Below, piece by piece: positions 7,111 through 15,096 of a stretch of 20,920 bases of DNA. A program made the position numbers and the translations under genes. Position 1 is the stretch's first letter, and each line of letters begins with the position of its first letter. Below the pieces are notes generated by a model that ran no database searches, had not been told where the DNA came from, and saw nothing but the letters and a program-made list of their open reading frames with translations. The stretch spans positions 1 through 20,920 of the forward strand of contig CALCGX010000020.1 in assembly GCA_937901225.1 (NCBI GenBank), in the 5' to 3' direction. The DNA comes from an uncultured Bacteroidales bacterium (lineage in GTDB: Bacteria; Bacteroidota; Bacteroidia; Bacteroidales; Paludibacteraceae).

Positions 7111-8279
7111 AGTGATTGTAATAAGTTGTTCCAAAGTGTTGCTACATTTTCGACAGAGAAGCGATGGCTTGACTCAACACATTGCATACTCATTTCGTGG
7201 CGGAGTTGGTCGTTGAGCATTAGGTGCTTTAAATTTTCCACAAAAGCTTCTCTATCGTTGTTCTTTACAAGGATGCCATTCTTGCCATTTATCACCAGTT
7301 CATGTGCAGTAGGAAAACTATCATACACAACAGGAACACACCCACATTGCTGTGCTTCTAGAGTAGTCATAGAAAATCCTTCGCATGCAGATGTTACTAA
7401 AAAAATGCTTGCTTGTTGGTAATAGGGCAATGGTTTTTGTTGTCCCTCAAAAATGACGTTTGCGAGTTTTCTTTTCTTTACGTAGTCTTTATAGAAAGGC
7501 GCATCAATACCATCACCAACTATGCGCAATACCCAATCGCAGAAGCGATGGTCTTTTTGAAGGTCCGACCAAATGTGGAGAATTTCGCTAATGCGCTTGT
7601 GCCAATCATCCAATCTAGCTACTACCAACACTTCCTTGTTGCGGTGTTTGTCATGCGGTATTTCTATTTTGTCAAAAGAGCAGGCGTTGGGAATAGCGAC
7701 AAAGTCGCTTGATCTCCCACGTGCAATGGACTGATAGTTTTCAATCGCTTCTTTGGATAGAACTACAATTTTGCGAGCATTCTCGTAAGGGCGAGCATAC
7801 TTAGGACGCAGTTTTTTGAGGAAATACGGCTTTGGGAGCACCATCATTGCCAATTGCAAAATGGCTTGCTTCAATGTCCAACGCGTATCAATGTTGTAAC
7901 ATAATCTATATTTGATAATATCCCATCGGAGTGGAACAATCTCAAATCCTGGAGCTCCATGAAAAACATTGACTATTTCGGTTGTGGGAAGTTGTGAGGC
8001 ACATTCATATATGGGTTGCGCCAAAACACACGGTGATTGCACAATGACAATGCCTCCTCCGATACGATTGATCCAAGAGCAGAAATCTTCTTTGTTCTGC
8101 CAATGATAGGTCTCCACAAAGGCTGGTGCAGGCGTAATTTGTTGGGTTGGAGTTGCATAAACAGAATAGCACACATGCCCAAACCGTTGGGCAAGTGCCT
8201 CTGCCATGACATAGGAGATTCGTGCTATTCCACCTGATAGCGGATTGACGTAAGTATCAGTAACATAGATTAGGTTCAT
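7107..8279 (-). CDS. Family 4 glycosyltransferase (GT-B fold)
   Basis: This 390-residue protein has the two-domain GT-B pattern. The N-terminal acceptor domain carries the glycine motif NPLSGGIAR (12-20), and the C-terminal donor domain carries VVARLDDWHKR (219-229), VGDG (254-257) and the family E-x7-E motif EGFSMTTLE (300-308). It should transfer a sugar from a nucleotide donor during assembly of a surface glycan at the cytoplasmic side of the membrane. It overlaps the LicD gene upstream and the GT2 gene downstream by 4 bases each (ATGA), so the three are probably translationally coupled. Sugar specificity cannot be read from sequence. Confidence 0.92.
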   Translation of the reverse strand: MNLIYVTDTYVNPLSGGIARISYVMAEALAQRFGHVCYSVYATPTQQITPAPAFVETYHWQNKEDFCSWINRIGGGIVIVQSPCVLAQPIYECASQLPTTEIVNVFHGAPGFEIVPLRWDIIKYRLCYNIDTRWTLKQAILQLAMMVLPKPYFLKKLRPKYARPYENARKIVVLSKEAIENYQSIARGRSSDFVAIPNACSFDKIEIPHDKHRNKEVLVVARLDDWHKRISEILHIWSDLQKDHRFCDWVLRIVGDGIDAPFYKDYVKKRKLANVIFEGQQKPLPYYQQASIFLVTSACEGFSMTTLEAQQCGCVPVVYDSFPTAHELVINGKNGILVKNNDREAFVENLKHLMLNDQLRHEMSMQCVESSHRFSVENVATLWNNLLQSL

Positions 8280-9064
8280 CGCTCGCTATAAAACTCTATT
8301 TTTGAACTATGCACTCTACGCTTATCTTTGGGCGGAATCTGCATATAATTGCCAAACAGGGCTGTTAGTACGGCATCGGGATTGTTAGGTACGCAAGCCT
8401 GAAAGCCCTCAAAAGACATACGTTTGATAGGATAGTAATCTTTTTTAGAAAAACCATTGTAAGCGTACCACCCATACACATGTGCTAATTGGTCAATACG
8501 ACGGAACTTATTGGTAAGACGGGTAAGCGCGGTGAGTCCCCATGCGAAAGGAAGCACAATCCATGAGAGTATCGTGTCTTTCGTATCAGCATAATGGTGG
8601 ATACCACGCAAACAATGTCCGTACCAATAATCCAATTTTGCTTTCCACGCTAGATTGGGAACTTCTTCGATAGGAATAATGTCGATGAAGATGCCTTTTT
8701 CTTTGAGCCGGTCGGTGCAGGGTTCTTCGTACATATACGAATCTCTTTCACGCACTTTGGCTATGAGGGTAGGATAATATGGGTCTGTAAAATAGTCTTG
8801 ATAAACTAGATGAGAGGGCAGCTCGCGAGGGAGAATCTTTCGCAGTTTCGCCAAGTCCTCTCTAGTTACATTGATATCAATATCATCATCCCAAGGAATA
8901 AATCCACCGTGTCGAACAGCACCTATGAGTGTACCTCCGTCCAATGTGTATTGGATACCATGTTTGGTACATATATCATCAACCACTTTAAGTATCTCCA
9001 ACATACGCAGTTGCGCTCTGCGAAGTGTGGAACCTTCGGGATTATAGTGTGATAAATCTTCCAT
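8276..9064 (-). CDS. LicD-family phosphotransferase
   Basis: This 262-residue protein carries the LicD/fukutin nucleotidyltransferase-like signature: LDGGTLIGAVRHGG (41-54) followed by FIPWDDDIDI (55-64), whose Asp59-61 and Asp63 are the expected metal and catalytic residues. The N-terminal LRMLEILKVVDDICTKHGI leads into it in the usual way, and the length is typical. Known family members move phosphocholine, phosphoribitol or similar phospho-alcohols from a CDP donor onto glycans; here the group is unknown. The context is notable: two genes for cytidylyltransferase-type enzymes sit directly upstream, and it follows the PP-loop/TagD fusion with no intervening base. It could therefore use the product of one of them, an inference from gene order. 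Confidence 0.92.
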   Translation of the reverse strand: MEDLSHYNPEGSTLRRAQLRMLEILKVVDDICTKHGIQYTLDGGTLIGAVRHGGFIPWDDDIDINVTREDLAKLRKILPRELPSHLVYQDYFTDPYYPTLIAKVRERDSYMYEEPCTDRLKEKGIFIDIIPIEEVPNLAWKAKLDYWYGHCLRGIHHYADTKDTILSWIVLPFAWGLTALTRLTNKFRRIDQLAHVYGWYAYNGFSKKDYYPIKRMSFEGFQACVPNNPDAVLTALFGNYMQIPPKDKRRVHSSKIEFYSER

Positions 9065-10519
9065 TTATTTTTCTCCTCTCAATTTGTGTAATGTCTCGTT
9101 GATGAGTGTGCTAGAAGTGCCTTTAGTGTATGGGAAATACACGACCTTCGCACCTACGGCATTGAGGTCGGCTTCGATCTTGTTCCATTTGTCGGTGCCC
9201 TTCCAATCGTCGCCCACGAACATAACTTGGAAGTGGTATTTTTCCCATGCTTCCATCTTATTCATATTCTCTTGTGTTACCACCTCGTCCACATACTTTA
9301 TAGCGCCCACAATCTCCTTGCGCTCCTCGAATGGGATGACCGCATGTTTGTGTTTGTAACTCACGAGTTCATCCGTAGAAACGCCTACAATTAGGTAGTC
9401 GCATTGCGCTTTGGCTTTGCGAAGCAGATTGAGGTGACCGATGTGGAATAGGTCATACACGCCTGTGGTATAGCCAATCGTGATTGGCTCATACATATTG
9501 AGAAATTGCTCCAAGCAATATAGTTGCCATTTCTGATTGCCCGTGAGTTGAGTCATGTCCATATCGCGACGAAACTCTGGGCGAGTAGGACCTTGCCAGT
9601 CCTTGAAATATGCGTCCACAGGGCGAGGCATAGGCACTTTATTTGGCACAGGAATCTCGGGGTATTTTATCTGCATGAGTTCGCGGATGAGGTATTTAGA
9701 TTCGCCATTGCGTACACGAGTCAAGTCCAATGGGTCTGCCATGCGGAGCAGAGCATAAGGATCGGTATATGGCATGTCGGCTGCCTTGAAAGCATTGTAG
9801 TAGGAACTGGATGACTCGCGACTAAACACATCATCCATGAAATGCAGGAAGTCGATTTTTTCTCCTTGGCGATAGCACTCATAGAGATAGGACATATCCT
9901 CTGACTCTCTCAATACGCGAGCAGGATCAAGGAAGGTATAGCGCTTCGCAAAGTCTTCTACTGTCCAATCTTTGGAGAGCAGTTGATCCATACCGCCAAA
10001 GATTAGGTCGCTACTCTCGCCTACAATCAATCGTGTCACGCCATCTGCTTTAGCTTGAATAGCAGCTTGGTAGAGTTGTGGTTCGATGGAGTGAACAGGA
10101 GCGTTCTTTGAACGCATTACTGGCTCAAGGCAGTTTTGTACTGTATTCCAATCAATGTCCACGTAGTGGAGGTTGAGTCCGTAGTACTTTGCATAATATT
10201 CAGCACGAGCTAATTCCTCTTTTTGGTATTCACCTCCTAAAAAACGGAAGGTGTATGCATCACATCCGCGCATGTAGGCAGCCAAGATAGCGGAGTCCAT
10301 ACCGCCTGAAAGGCAGATACCCAGTTTCTCGCCTTGGAGGGAATCAAATACTTTTTGAATCGCCTTATCAATATCCAAAGCAGTATGCACATAGGTGAAT
10401 TGCTCTGGATTAGGCAGCGGTATATTTTCGTGATGAAGTCCTTCGTAAAAATCTATACCTTCTCGCTCGATATAGCGGAAAGCTAAATAGGAACTCATGC
10501 AGAAATTCTTGTTATTCAT
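9065..10519 (-). CDS. Fusion of asparagine-synthetase-like PP-loop domain with TagD-like cytidylyltransferase
   Basis: This 484-residue protein has two parts. Residues 1-340 resemble the synthetase half of AsnB: PP-loop SGGMDS (71-76) and a GESSDLIFGG motif (167-176) matching the GEGSDE-type ATP/aspartate region. The N-terminal glutaminase domain is absent. Residues 346-484 match glycerol-3-phosphate cytidylyltransferase (TagD): GYTTGVYDLFHIGH with the HIGH motif (359-362), then VGVSTDE (378-384), VGDDWKG (435-441) and YTKGTSST (464-471), equivalent to the RTEGIST motif. The second half should form a CDP-linked alcohol or related NDP compound; the first should adenylate a carboxylate for amide formation or use ATP similarly. 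The substrate is unknown. The reading frame is continuous with no slippage signs. It starts 1 base after the cytidylyltransferase gene and abuts licD. Confidence 0.88.
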   Translation of the reverse strand: MNNKNFCMSSYLAFRYIEREGIDFYEGLHHENIPLPNPEQFTYVHTALDIDKAIQKVFDSLQGEKLGICLSGGMDSAILAAYMRGCDAYTFRFLGGEYQKEELARAEYYAKYYGLNLHYVDIDWNTVQNCLEPVMRSKNAPVHSIEPQLYQAAIQAKADGVTRLIVGESSDLIFGGMDQLLSKDWTVEDFAKRYTFLDPARVLRESEDMSYLYECYRQGEKIDFLHFMDDVFSRESSSSYYNAFKAADMPYTDPYALLRMADPLDLTRVRNGESKYLIRELMQIKYPEIPVPNKVPMPRPVDAYFKDWQGPTRPEFRRDMDMTQLTGNQKWQLYCLEQFLNMYEPITIGYTTGVYDLFHIGHLNLLRKAKAQCDYLIVGVSTDELVSYKHKHAVIPFEERKEIVGAIKYVDEVVTQENMNKMEAWEKYHFQVMFVGDDWKGTDKWNKIEADLNAVGAKVVYFPYTKGTSSTLINETLHKLRGEK

Positions 10520-10520
10520 T

Positions 10521-11225
10521 TTATATATCTTCTTTGAATGTTATTTTTTTGTTTTGTTCTTCGCCTTCAACAATGTAGATTGGCACCTGAGGCATATGCT
10601 CATGCACTATACCACAATCGTCTGTCGCTGGTATATGAGCCTCTGCGCATGCTTCTGCACTTAGATTATCTACGCCCAAGGCTTTGGTATATGCTTCCGC
10701 TATTAACTCTAAGCGGAAAGCTTGTGGTGTTTGGGCACGCATAATGGTGGAGCGTTGTGGGATACGGGCAACCTTGCAGTCTGCCATCTCATAAACCGTG
10801 TCGGTGCTTGGGATAGCTACCGTTACTGCCTCATGTTCCTCAAGCGCTTCGCATACACGAGCAATAATGTCTTGACTGACAAATGGACGCGCAGCATCGT
10901 GCAAAAGGAGATTTACCTCCTCGCCTCTTTCCTTATAGCCTAATTGCCTAATTGCCTGTACACTAGACTCCCAGCGCTCTTTGCCGCCAGGAATGATATA
11001 GCGCACTTTCTGCCATGCGTTAGCGAGAAGCATCTGTTCGGCATGCATGATATAATCAGGGTGCATAACAATGCAAATCTCATGAATATGAGGCGATTGC
11101 TCAAAGGCATTGACTGCATGCTCCAAGACAGAATGTCCATCAGAGAGTGGGAGCAATTGCTTTGGAGTATTTCCTCCAACGCGGGCACCTATGCCTCCTG
11201 CTAATATGACTGCGATATTTCTCAT
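10521..11225 (-). CDS. IspD/TarI-family cytidylyltransferase, probably for glycan synthesis
   Basis: This 234-residue protein has the family motifs: AGGIGARVG (9-17) and PKQ (21-23) for CTP binding, GGKERWESSVQA (80-91), LLLHDAARPFV (106-116), AQTPQAF (164-170), and TDDC (201-204) with NKKITFKED (225-233). IspD makes CDP-methylerythritol in the MEP isoprenoid pathway; TarI and Bcs1 make CDP-ribitol for teichoic acid or capsule. The motif around TDTVYEM (141-147) lacks the lysine that usually follows the DT pair in IspD (DT-hydrophobic-K), resembling TarI in this respect. Together with the LicD neighbour, this favours a CDP-polyol role, but an authentic IspD is not excluded. No ispF is adjacent. 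It is the second gene of the operon. Confidence 0.85.
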   Translation of the reverse strand: MRNIAVILAGGIGARVGGNTPKQLLPLSDGHSVLEHAVNAFEQSPHIHEICIVMHPDYIMHAEQMLLANAWQKVRYIIPGGKERWESSVQAIRQLGYKERGEEVNLLLHDAARPFVSQDIIARVCEALEEHEAVTVAIPSTDTVYEMADCKVARIPQRSTIMRAQTPQAFRLELIAEAYTKALGVDNLSAEACAEAHIPATDDCGIVHEHMPQVPIYIVEGEEQNKKITFKEDI

Positions 11226-11230
11226 TGTCT

Positions 11231-11244
11231 CTAACCTCTAACCT
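11231..11244. repeat. Two heptad units between kdsC-like and cytidylyltransferase genes
   Basis: Two tandem CTAACCT units fill most of the 17-base gap, and the second runs into the TAG stop codon of the upstream gene. They resemble the CTAAACT units elsewhere but are a short example. Confidence 0.5.
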
Positions 11245-11743
11245 ATTCGCTTTTAGCCTCAAGAATCATCTCACAGAGTTCGCGGATAGCGCCATCGCCG
11301 CCGTTTTTGGTGAGATGGATAATGTCAGGGACGGCTTTGACTACGGCTACAGCATTAGCTGGACAAGCAGCTATGCCTGCGTGTTGCAAGAGGTCGAGGT
11401 CATTGACATCGTCGCCCACAAAGCAAACATTTTCCAATGTAATACCCAACTCCTTGCAAATCTCGTTGGCTGCATCCAGTTTAGTCATCTTCACGCCATC
11501 CACTACGCGGCCGACACCCGTGTAGATATATTCTAATCCTAGTTTCTGTCCACGTTTCATGCCAATGGCTGTATTCTCGCTGGTGAGGATACCGCAAGGG
11601 ATCCCCGCCTTGCGTAGGAGAACAATACCCATGCCATCATACACGCAGAAGCGTTTGAATTCATCACCACTCTCAGTATAGTACATTCCGCCGTCGGTCA
11701 TGCAACCGTCCACGTCGGTGAGAAAAAGTTTGATATTTTTCAT
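11243..11743 (-). CDS. KdsC-family HAD phosphatase
   Basis: This 166-residue protein matches KdsC, the cap-less HAD phosphatase that dephosphorylates 3-deoxy-manno-octulosonate 8-phosphate. Motif I is FLTDVDGCMTDGG, with nucleophile Asp10 and general acid Asp12. Motif II is LTSENTA (Ser55). Lys88 lies near motif-II/III region TKLDAANE, and motif III is VGDDVNDLDLL (Asp111, Asp112, Asp115). The C-terminal GGDGAIRELCE loop is family-typical. Relatives act on nonulosonate or other sugar phosphates, so Kdo may not be the substrate. The ATG at 11743 is preceded by an AGGAAAG Shine-Dalgarno-like site, and the longer upstream frame would start upstream of the promoter's -7 box. It is the first gene of the glycan operon. 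Confidence 0.88.
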   Translation of the reverse strand: MKNIKLFLTDVDGCMTDGGMYYTESGDEFKRFCVYDGMGIVLLRKAGIPCGILTSENTAIGMKRGQKLGLEYIYTGVGRVVDGVKMTKLDAANEICKELGITLENVCFVGDDVNDLDLLQHAGIAACPANAVAVVKAVPDIIHLTKNGGDGAIRELCEMILEAKSE

Positions 11744-11763
11744 TTCTTTCCTATTTATGGGGA

Positions 11764-11795
11764 CAAAGGTACAACTTTTTTCGTTAATATGCAAA
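11764..11795 (-). promoter_or_regulatory. Promoter of the kdsC-like glycan operon
   Basis: On the minus strand TTTG (11792-11795), a 20-base spacer with an A-tract, and TACCTTTG (11764-11771) give a perfect Bacteroidetes promoter about 20 bases upstream of the ATG. Confidence 0.85.
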
Positions 11796-11810
11796 TTAAG
11801 CTGAAAAATA

Positions 11811-11842
11811 TTTGTGTATGTAAAAAAAAAAACGTACCTTTG
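11811..11842 (+). promoter_or_regulatory. Promoter of the GT4-rpe-comEC operon
   Basis: TTTG (11811-11814), a 20-base spacer that contains an 11-base A run (11822-11832), and TACCTTTG (11835-11842) form a perfect Bacteroidetes promoter 20 bases before the ATG. Its -33 box lies only 15 bases from that of the divergent operon. Confidence 0.85.
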
Positions 11843-11862
11843 CGGATAAAATAGTATAATCC

Positions 11863-13002
11863 ATGCGAATTGTAATTTTAGGTACAGCTTGGCCTTACAG
11901 AGGCGGATTGGCAGCGTTCAATGAACGGTTGGCAAAACAGTTTGTGATGGAAGGGCATGAGGTGGAAGTGGTGACATTTCGTTTGCAATACCCTGGTTTT
12001 CTTTTTCCAGGGAAGACACAGTATAGCAATGAAGTTACACCTGAAGGTTTGAAAATAACTCGCGAAATGAATTCGTGCAACCCATTAAGTTGGATCAAAG
12101 TAGGCAAAAGATTAAAAAAGGAAGCACCCGATTTGTTAATCAGTTGCTATTGGATGGCATTCTTTGCGCCATGCTATGGCGTGATTCAGAATATCGTCAA
12201 ACGCAATGGTGAGACAAAATGTATCGCACTGGTACACAATATGATACCACATGAGCCAAGTATATTGGACAAATTCTTGGCGCCATTTTACGTAAAGCAG
12301 AACGATGGTTTTGTAGCGTTGTCAGATAGCGTAGTGAAGGATATTGCTTCGTTGGACAAATACAACAAGCCCAAAACCTTCTCTCCTCACCCTGTATATG
12401 ACCATTATGGCGAAAAGATGGACAAAAATGCAGCATGCGAAGCGTTAGGGTTGAATCCTCACAAAAATTACATGCTATTTTTCGGTTTGGTTAGAGCATA
12501 CAAGGGATTGGATTGGCTACTAGATGCGTTTGCAAAAGTGAAAGACGAACTGAAGGACTTGCAGTTGATTGTGGCGGGAGAGTTTTATGAGGATGAAGAT
12601 AAATATCGTGCTCAAATAGAGGCTAATGGGTTGAAAGAAAGGGTGATAGTGAAGAATGAATTTGTGGCAGATGCGGACCTGAGAAAGTATTTTGGCGCGG
12701 CTGACCTGATTGTTCAACCCTACAAAACAGCCACCCAAAGCGGCGTGACGCAAGTGGCATTCCATTTTGAAAAGCCTTGTTTGGTGACCAATGTGGGCGG
12801 TTTAGGTGAGATCATTCATCATGGAAAGATGGGCTATGCAGTGGTGCCTATGGTAGATACCATAGCTGATGCACTGATTGATTATTATGAGAATAATCGT
12901 CAGGCAGCATTTACTAAGTACTTAATCAAAGAAAAAGAATTGTACGGATGGAATATCATGACGCAAGCTTTCTACCGTATTTTGTTACATATTGAAAAAT
13001 AA
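11863..13002 (+). CDS. Family 4 glycosyltransferase (GT-B fold)
   Basis: This 379-residue protein starts MRIVILGTAWPYRGGLAAFN, with the glycine-rich acceptor-domain loop at 13-17. The C-terminal donor domain has FFGLVRAYKGLDWLL (206-220), VAGEFYED (237-244) and PYKTATQSGVTQVA (286-299), followed by NVGGLGE (310-316). The last region occupies the place of the classic E-x7-E motif but lacks its first glutamate, as in some GT4 subgroups. Pairing with the divergent glycan operon suggests a role in the same surface polysaccharide, but it is co-directional with rpe and may be a conserved core glycosyltransferase. Gap to rpe is 13 bases. Confidence 0.9.
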   Translation: MRIVILGTAWPYRGGLAAFNERLAKQFVMEGHEVEVVTFRLQYPGFLFPGKTQYSNEVTPEGLKITREMNSCNPLSWIKVGKRLKKEAPDLLISCYWMAFFAPCYGVIQNIVKRNGETKCIALVHNMIPHEPSILDKFLAPFYVKQNDGFVALSDSVVKDIASLDKYNKPKTFSPHPVYDHYGEKMDKNAACEALGLNPHKNYMLFFGLVRAYKGLDWLLDAFAKVKDELKDLQLIVAGEFYEDEDKYRAQIEANGLKERVIVKNEFVADADLRKYFGAADLIVQPYKTATQSGVTQVAFHFEKPCLVTNVGGLGEIIHHGKMGYAVVPMVDTIADALIDYYENNRQAAFTKYLIKEKELYGWNIMTQAFYRILLHIEK

Positions 13003-13015
13003 CAATTTTATAATA

Positions 13016-13663
13016 ATGCGAGCAATTTCTCCTTCTCTTTTAGCAGCCGATTTTGGCAATCTGCAGCGCGAATGCGAAATGATCAATGCAAGTTCTGCGG
13101 AATTCCTGCATATTGACGTGATGGACGGCGTGTTTGTGCCTAATATCTCGTTTGGATTTCCCGTGATGGAGGCATGTAAGAAACACTGTACCAAGCCATT
13201 GGACGTGCACTTGATGATTACCCACCCCGAAAAATATGTAGAGCGTTTTTGCGATGCAGGTGCATGGAGCGTTGGATTTCACATTGAAGCAGTAGAAGAC
13301 CCCATGCCTGCGATAGAGCTGATAAGGAGAAAAGGTGTACGTACTTGCTTGACAATCAATCCTAAAACAGATATTCATAGTCTTGATCCATATTTGGGTG
13401 AAGTGGATATGGTGTTGCTCATGTCAGTGCAGGCGGGCTACGGAGGTCAGGGATTCATTCCTGAGTCATTGGAACGTTTGCGCTACCTTCGCCAAACAAT
13501 AGATGAGCGAGAATTCAAGACCTTAATCGAAGTGGATGGCGGAGTAAATGCCAAATGGGCACCTGAACTTTGGAAGGCAGGAGCAGATATTTTAGTAGCT
13601 GGAAGCGCTGTATTCAACGCCCCAAATCCAATTGCTACAATCGAACAACTGAAACAAGTATGA
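13016..13663 (+). CDS. rpe: Ribulose-phosphate 3-epimerase
   Basis: This 215-residue TIM-barrel enzyme interconverts ribulose 5-phosphate and xylulose 5-phosphate in the pentose phosphate pathway. Family residues are present: Ser6 in ISPSLLAADF, metal ligands His32 and Asp34 in LHIDVMDG, His65 in VHLMI, and Asp173 in EVDGGVN. The phosphate loop is MSVQAGYGGQGF (136-147), where most relatives have N or E then P (MSVNPGFGGQ), a small variation. The ATG at 13016 fits the conserved N-terminus; an earlier in-frame TTG at 12992 overlaps the previous gene and adds non-conserved residues. The stop overlaps the comEC start by 4 bases. Confidence 0.96.
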   Translation: MRAISPSLLAADFGNLQRECEMINASSAEFLHIDVMDGVFVPNISFGFPVMEACKKHCTKPLDVHLMITHPEKYVERFCDAGAWSVGFHIEAVEDPMPAIELIRRKGVRTCLTINPKTDIHSLDPYLGEVDMVLLMSVQAGYGGQGFIPESLERLRYLRQTIDEREFKTLIEVDGGVNAKWAPELWKAGADILVAGSAVFNAPNPIATIEQLKQV

Positions 13664-15069
13664 GATGGCTTGCGGCACATACGTGGTTGATAGCGTTGGT
13701 GCCGTTGGTAGCAATAATATGGTTGAGCGGATACATGGGTAAGCCGCTTAACTTGTTAAAGGACACCGATGTAGATTATTTGGATAGAGATACCATATTA
13801 GCAATGCGCTTGCTTAGCAATGCACAAGAGCGAACAAAGACTTTCCGATATGAAGCAGAGGTGGAAGGTGGTGGCAAAGTGTTGCTATATCTGCAGAAAG
13901 ACAGCATGCCAATGCCCGTGATGGGAGATGTCTTGCTGGTGGAAACACAGGTGCGTAGAGGTGGAAAATCAGGGAAATTTGATTATGGACTCTATCTGCG
14001 GAGACAAGGGATAGTCGGCACTTGTTGGGCGCTTAGAAGAAATTGGCAACTGATTGGTCATGAGGATGATATGGGCCTGAAAGGCCTAGCCAAGCGGAGC
14101 CAGTACTTCTTGTACCAACAATATCGAAAGATGGGAATCGAAGGACAAGAATTGGGGATTATTTCGGCACTAACTTTGGGTTATCGTGAGGACTTGGACA
14201 AAGATGTACAACGCGCCTTCTCTGCTTCGGGGGCAATGCACGTCTTGGCAGTTAGTGGTTTGCATACGGGAATCGTGTGGGGGATTGTCATGTGGATATT
14301 AACATTAGGTGTGCTGTACAAACCTCTTTGGGAAGATAAGTTCAGGCGTTGGTTGCTGAATATCAGTACAATAGTATTGATCTGGGCATACGCTTTTCTC
14401 ACAGGACTTAGCCCCTCTGTAATGCGAAGCGCTTTGATGCTCACGTTTTGGGCATTGAGCAGTTTGCTCGAACAGCAAACTTCAAGGTGGAATCCGTTGT
14501 TGGCTGCTGCAGTGGTGATCTTGATAGTCAATCCATTGGCGTTGTGGAGTGTGAGTTTTCAACTGAGTTTTGCTGCCGTGGCAGGTATTATGTTATTTGG
14601 AAGCAGCATGCAGCAAGCAGTCGTGTCGAAGGGACGAGTGTGGCAATCTGTTAGTGGATTGTTGATTGTTTCATTGGCTGCACAATTAGGTACAATGCCC
14701 TTGACCTTGCACTATTTTGGACAAACTAGCAACTATTTTGCTTTAACTAACTTGATAGTAGTCCCTATGGCTGGAATACTCTTGTCTTTGGGATTCTCTA
14801 CGCTTGCAATGTCGTGGTGCGCAGTTGGTGAGTGGCTAGGTTGGGCTACCAAGTGGTGTACATGGCTCCTCAATCAAGCTGTGCAATGGATCGAAAGTCT
14901 GCCATATTCCACCACCCATATGCATTTGTCAGAGTGGGGGGTAATAGGGATCTATGGAGCAATTATCTGTGGATTATTAATGATGAGAGGCGGAAAAGTA
15001 CATTGGTGGTGGATAATAGGGGTAATCATCTGCTTAATAGTAGTTTTGAGAGTTGAACTAATCGTTTGA
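13660..15069 (+). CDS. comEC: ComEC/Rec2-family DNA-uptake membrane protein lacking the metallo-beta-lactamase domain
   Basis: This 469-residue protein has an N-terminal membrane helix (about 8-23), a soluble region to about 135 resembling the DUF4131/OB-fold part of ComEC, and then the polytopic competence domain. Its hallmark is HVLAVSGLHTGIV (194-206), followed by about eight helices. ComEC forms the inner-membrane channel for single-stranded DNA during natural transformation. The C-terminal metallo-beta-lactamase domain found in many full-length proteins (700 or more residues) is missing, and the protein ends after its last helix. No beta-lactamase-like frame follows. The ATG at 13660 overlaps the rpe stop as ATGA. 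The stop is followed by 27 bases before xseA. Confidence 0.88.
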   Translation: MRWLAAHTWLIALVPLVAIIWLSGYMGKPLNLLKDTDVDYLDRDTILAMRLLSNAQERTKTFRYEAEVEGGGKVLLYLQKDSMPMPVMGDVLLVETQVRRGGKSGKFDYGLYLRRQGIVGTCWALRRNWQLIGHEDDMGLKGLAKRSQYFLYQQYRKMGIEGQELGIISALTLGYREDLDKDVQRAFSASGAMHVLAVSGLHTGIVWGIVMWILTLGVLYKPLWEDKFRRWLLNISTIVLIWAYAFLTGLSPSVMRSALMLTFWALSSLLEQQTSRWNPLLAAAVVILIVNPLALWSVSFQLSFAAVAGIMLFGSSMQQAVVSKGRVWQSVSGLLIVSLAAQLGTMPLTLHYFGQTSNYFALTNLIVVPMAGILLSLGFSTLAMSWCAVGEWLGWATKWCTWLLNQAVQWIESLPYSTTHMHLSEWGVIGIYGAIICGLLMMRGGKVHWWWIIGVIICLIVVLRVELIV

Positions 15070-15096
15070 ATAACAGCAAAAATAGCATAAAAACTG

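Noticed and set aside
11744..11794. Upstream start for the KdsC-like protein
   Set aside because: It would place the start codon at the -33 box; the extra residues are not family-like and a Shine-Dalgarno-like site precedes 11743.
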